Shown in pieces: positions 6,064 to 8,248 of a DNA stretch of 8,248 bases; within the stretch, counting starts at the first letter, position 1, and each line of letters starts with the position of its first letter. Made by a program: the position numbers and the translations under genes. This DNA is from Thiomargarita sp. (lineage in GTDB: Bacteria > Pseudomonadota > Gammaproteobacteria > Beggiatoales > Beggiatoaceae), in NCBI GenBank assembly GCA_030635005.1, contig DAOVZS010000091.1, positions 1-8,248 of the forward strand. Reading direction: 5' to 3'. The notes under the pieces were generated by a model. It did not search any database. It saw nothing but the letters and a program-made list of their open reading frames with translations, and was not told the origin of the DNA.

Positions 6064-8055
6064 TTATTGATCCAATAATACCTTCAATGCTGCTTCATCA
6101 ATGATTTTGATACCTAATTTCTGCGCTTTATCCAATTTACTGCCTGCTTTCTCACCTGCTACCACACAATACGTTTTTTTAGACACGCTACCACTGACTT
6201 TAGCCCCTAAAGCGTGCAATTGCGCTTTTGCGTGATCACGTGTCATCTCTTGTAATGTACCTGTTAATACAAAAGTGTGTCCTGCTAAAGAAGGCTTTGT
6301 AGTCACGGGTGTGGCGACTTCCCAATGAATCCCCTCATCTTGCAAAGTCTGAATAATGTCACGATTATGAGATTGTTGAAAAAAAGCAACGATCGATTGT
6401 GCAGCAACAGGACCAATATCAGGAAGATCTTGTAATGCCTCATTTGTTGCCAACATCAACGTATCAAGCTTAGAAAAATTTTCTGACAAAATACGTGCGG
6501 TGGATTCACCTACATCACGGATACCCAGTGCATACAAAAAACGCGCAAAGGTAGTCTTTTTGCTGTCTTCTAAAGCCTTCATCAATTTTTCAGAAGATTT
6601 TTTGCCCATACGTTCCAAGCTTGCCCATTGTTCTGCCCTCAACTGATAGATATCAGCAATATTTTCAACTAAACTTTTATCTACCAATTGTGCTATCAAT
6701 TTATCACCCAATCCATCAATATCCATAGCACGTCGTGCGGCAAAATGTTTTAAAGCTTCTTTGCGTTGTGCGGGGCAAAATAAACCACCCGTGCACCGCG
6801 TCACCGCTTCTCCTGTTACGCGCATGACGTCTGAACCACAAATAGGGCATTTATCAGGTAATATAAAAGCTGATGTTCTTTTTTTCCGTTTATCAGGTAT
6901 CATACGCACCACTTCTGGAATCACATCCCCCGCCCGACGTACGATCACCGTATCTCCCACACGCACATCTTTACGATTAATCTCATCTTGATTATGCAAA
7001 GTTGCATTGGTAATAGTGACACCGCCGACTGTCACGGGTGCAAGACGGGCGACAGGCGTTAAAGCCCCCATACGTCCCACTTGCACATCAATCGCTAATA
7101 ATTTTGTAGACACTTCTTGCGCAGGAAATTTATAAGCAATTGCCCAACGGGGAGCACGTGAGACAAATCCTAATATCTCTTGTTGTGCAATCGCGTTTAT
7201 TTTATAGACTACGCCATCAATATCAAACGGGAGGGTATTACGTCGGGCTAATATGTCTTGATAATAGTCAAAAAGTGCTTGTGTTCCTTTCAATACTTGT
7301 GTTTCAGGTGCAATGGGCAATCCCCATTTGTGTAATTGTTGTAAAATCTTACTGTGTGTTTTTGGCAAATCCTGCCCTTCACCCACTGCATAAGTGAAAA
7401 AAGATAAGGGACGTTTTGCTGTTTTACGGGAATCTAATTGACGTAAGCTACCTGCCGCCCCACTACGCGGATTGGTCAACATTTTATGCCCATTAGCGGC
7501 ACATTTTTTGTTATATTTTTCAAAATCAGCGGTCAATATCACGACTTCACCCCGTACTTCTAAGAGTTTAGGGTAATCCTTCCCGCGTAAACGTAGCGGT
7601 ACATTTTTAATTGTTTTAGCATTATGAGTCACCTCTTCACCACTTGTACCATCGCCGCGCGTGCCTGCTTTGACCAATATTCCATTTTCATAACGCAAAC
7701 TCATGGCCAATCCATCTAATTTCAGCTCTACAGAATATTCAATATTATCGACTTTTAAATGTTCTTGTGCCCGTTTATCAAAATCAAGAACTTCTTGATT
7801 TTCAAAAGCATTGCCTAAAGACAGCATCGGCTTGTTATAAATCACTTTAGCAAAGGTACTGACAGGGGAGGCACCGATACGTTGTGTAGGAGAATCAGGT
7901 GTGATCAGTTTAGGGTATTTTGTTTCCAGTGCTTGCAAATCACGCATTAACTGATCATATTCACTATCTGGAATACGGGGATCATCAAGAACATGATAAT
8001 AGTGATTATGTTCATTGAGGGTATCACGTAATTGTGCAGCTTTTTTTTGACTCAT
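6064..8055 (-). CDS. ligA: NAD+-dependent DNA ligase LigA
   Basis: Seals nicks in duplex DNA during replication (Okazaki joining) and repair, using NAD+ to form the enzyme-AMP intermediate. The 663 residues show the full domain order of the family (E. coli 671). An N-terminal Ia domain contains the NAD-binding Tyr pair and Asp (HNHYYHVLDDP, 17-27). The adenylation domain has KLDG with nucleophile Lys112 and GDGTSGEEVT (134-143). An OB fold includes VQVGRMGALTPVA (325-337). A four-cysteine zinc finger follows (Cys403, Cys406, Cys421, Cys427), then helix-hairpin-helix repeats (about 440-575, including GLGDKL and DLPDIGPVAA). A C-terminal BRCT domain covers about 587-663. The ATG at 8055 has GGAG 7 nt upstream and matches the family's N-terminus. 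The upstream gene ends 21 bp before it on the same strand, so the two are probably co-transcribed. It converges on the tRNA-Val gene with a 5-bp gap. All key residues are present. Confidence 0.99.
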   Translation of the reverse strand: MSQKKAAQLRDTLNEHNHYYHVLDDPRIPDSEYDQLMRDLQALETKYPKLITPDSPTQRIGASPVSTFAKVIYNKPMLSLGNAFENQEVLDFDKRAQEHLKVDNIEYSVELKLDGLAMSLRYENGILVKAGTRGDGTSGEEVTHNAKTIKNVPLRLRGKDYPKLLEVRGEVVILTADFEKYNKKCAANGHKMLTNPRSGAAGSLRQLDSRKTAKRPLSFFTYAVGEGQDLPKTHSKILQQLHKWGLPIAPETQVLKGTQALFDYYQDILARRNTLPFDIDGVVYKINAIAQQEILGFVSRAPRWAIAYKFPAQEVSTKLLAIDVQVGRMGALTPVARLAPVTVGGVTITNATLHNQDEINRKDVRVGDTVIVRRAGDVIPEVVRMIPDKRKKRTSAFILPDKCPICGSDVMRVTGEAVTRCTGGLFCPAQRKEALKHFAARRAMDIDGLGDKLIAQLVDKSLVENIADIYQLRAEQWASLERMGKKSSEKLMKALEDSKKTTFARFLYALGIRDVGESTARILSENFSKLDTLMLATNEALQDLPDIGPVAAQSIVAFFQQSHNRDIIQTLQDEGIHWEVATPVTTKPSLAGHTFVLTGTLQEMTRDHAKAQLHALGAKVSGSVSKKTYCVVAGEKAGSKLDKAQKLGIKIIDEAALKVLLDQ

Positions 8056-8062
8056 GACAGTT

Positions 8063-8066
8063 CTCC
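8063..8066 (-). promoter_or_regulatory. Shine-Dalgarno of ligA
   Basis: On the minus strand GGAG (8066-8063) lies 7 nt before the ATG at 8055, within the 21-bp gap after the stop codon of the upstream gene. It supports both the chosen ligA start and translation from a shared transcript. Confidence 0.75.
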
Positions 8067-8076
8067 GTTCACTTGT

Positions 8077-8248
8077 TTACTTTTTCAGAGTCTTCAAATA
8101 TTCTTCGATATCTTTTGCTGACATACCTTGTAATCTATCACCCGCTGACATACCTTGTAATCTATCACCCGCTGACAGGCCGTGTAATCTGTCACCCGCT
8201 GACATACCGTGTAATCTGTCACCTGTTGAAAACGGCGTAACCACATCA
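8077..8248 (-). CDS. C-terminal end of an unidentified protein with 9-residue tandem repeats (5' end outside window)
   Basis: The last 56 codons of a gene reading toward ligA; the frame is open to the window edge (base 8248 is the last base of a split codon). After eight residues (DVVTPFST) come four copies of a 9-residue unit: GDRLHGMSA, GDRLHGLSA, GDRLQGMSA and GDRLQGMSA. A basic helical cap, KDIEEYLKTLKK, precedes TAA at 8079-8077. Leu/Met at fixed positions, and Ser before a charged helix start, suggest short amphipathic helices. From memory, tails of the type 'RLxGLS...IEAYLKxLKK' end various accessory proteins (for example Rpn/PD-(D/E)XK-type nucleases) in sulphur-oxidising gammaproteobacteria and cyanobacteria; this was not searched. 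The protein is not recognised. It is not the folded ZipA C-terminal domain, although zipA often precedes ligA in gammaproteobacteria. The 21-bp spacing implies co-transcription with ligA. The coding call is strong because all repeats stay in frame; the function is unknown. Confidence 0.75.
   Translation of the reverse strand, partial: DVVTPFSTGDRLHGMSAGDRLHGLSAGDRLQGMSAGDRLQGMSAKDIEEYLKTLKK
8116..8223 (-). repeat. Four tandem copies of a 27-bp in-frame repeat
   Basis: Four adjacent 27-bp units at 8116-8142, 8143-8169, 8170-8196 and 8197-8223, with no spacers. The first two differ at one base (a synonymous Ala codon). The last two differ from each other at two bases and from the first pair mainly at the Gln/His codon and the Asp codon. 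The period is a multiple of three, so copy-number changes keep the reading frame. Confidence 0.95.

Noticed and set aside
8116..8223. CRISPR-like array
   Set aside because: The 27-bp units are directly adjacent without spacers, vary in sequence and stay in one coding frame, so they are protein repeats.

Overview
The window reads as ordinary chromosomal DNA from an AT-rich gammaproteobacterium. Evidence: the gene order ftsZ - lpxC - DUF721/dciA - M23 peptidase - secA is the familiar end of the division/cell-wall (dcw) cluster in non-enteric gammaproteobacteria. SecA and LpxC can be aligned by eye almost end to end with their E. coli counterparts, and DNA ligase is the NAD+-dependent bacterial type. 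The low GC and a 9-residue tandem-repeat protein tail of the 'RLxGxS' kind resemble, from memory, filamentous sulphur oxidisers of the Beggiatoa/Thiomargarita group. That placement is inference and was not searched.

Layout. 1-817: 3' two-thirds of ftsZ (+), cut by the window edge. 832-1746: lpxC (+), 14 bp after ftsZ, with its Shine-Dalgarno starting on the ftsZ stop codon. 1747-1888: AT-rich convergent spacer. 1889-2194: small DUF721/DciA-like gene (-). 2222-2947: exported LytM/M23 peptidase (+), divergent from dciA with only 27 bp between the start codons. 2948-3130: spacer with a strong intrinsic terminator and a likely secA promoter. 3131-5872: complete secA (+), followed by a terminator. 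5984-6058: tRNA-Val(CAC) (+) behind a consensus-like promoter. 6064-8055: complete ligA (-), converging on the tRNA with 5 bp between. 8077-8248: 3' end of a gene (-) just upstream of ligA, whose product ends in four 9-residue repeats.

Functional picture. FtsZ (division ring), LpxC (committed step of lipid A), a LytM-type peptidoglycan hydrolase and SecA (export motor) couple division, envelope synthesis and secretion. The DciA-like helicase loader and LigA belong to replication. Every complete gene has its expected catalytic residues and none looks broken.

I see no clear undescribed multi-gene system. The points most worth a second look are the repeat-tailed protein where many gammaproteobacteria carry zipA next to ligA, and the altered extreme C-terminus of FtsZ, which in E. 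coli is the docking site for ZipA and FtsA. Smaller points are the crowded divergent dciA/M23 start region, the hairpins over the tRNA promoter, and a secA start without a Shine-Dalgarno.
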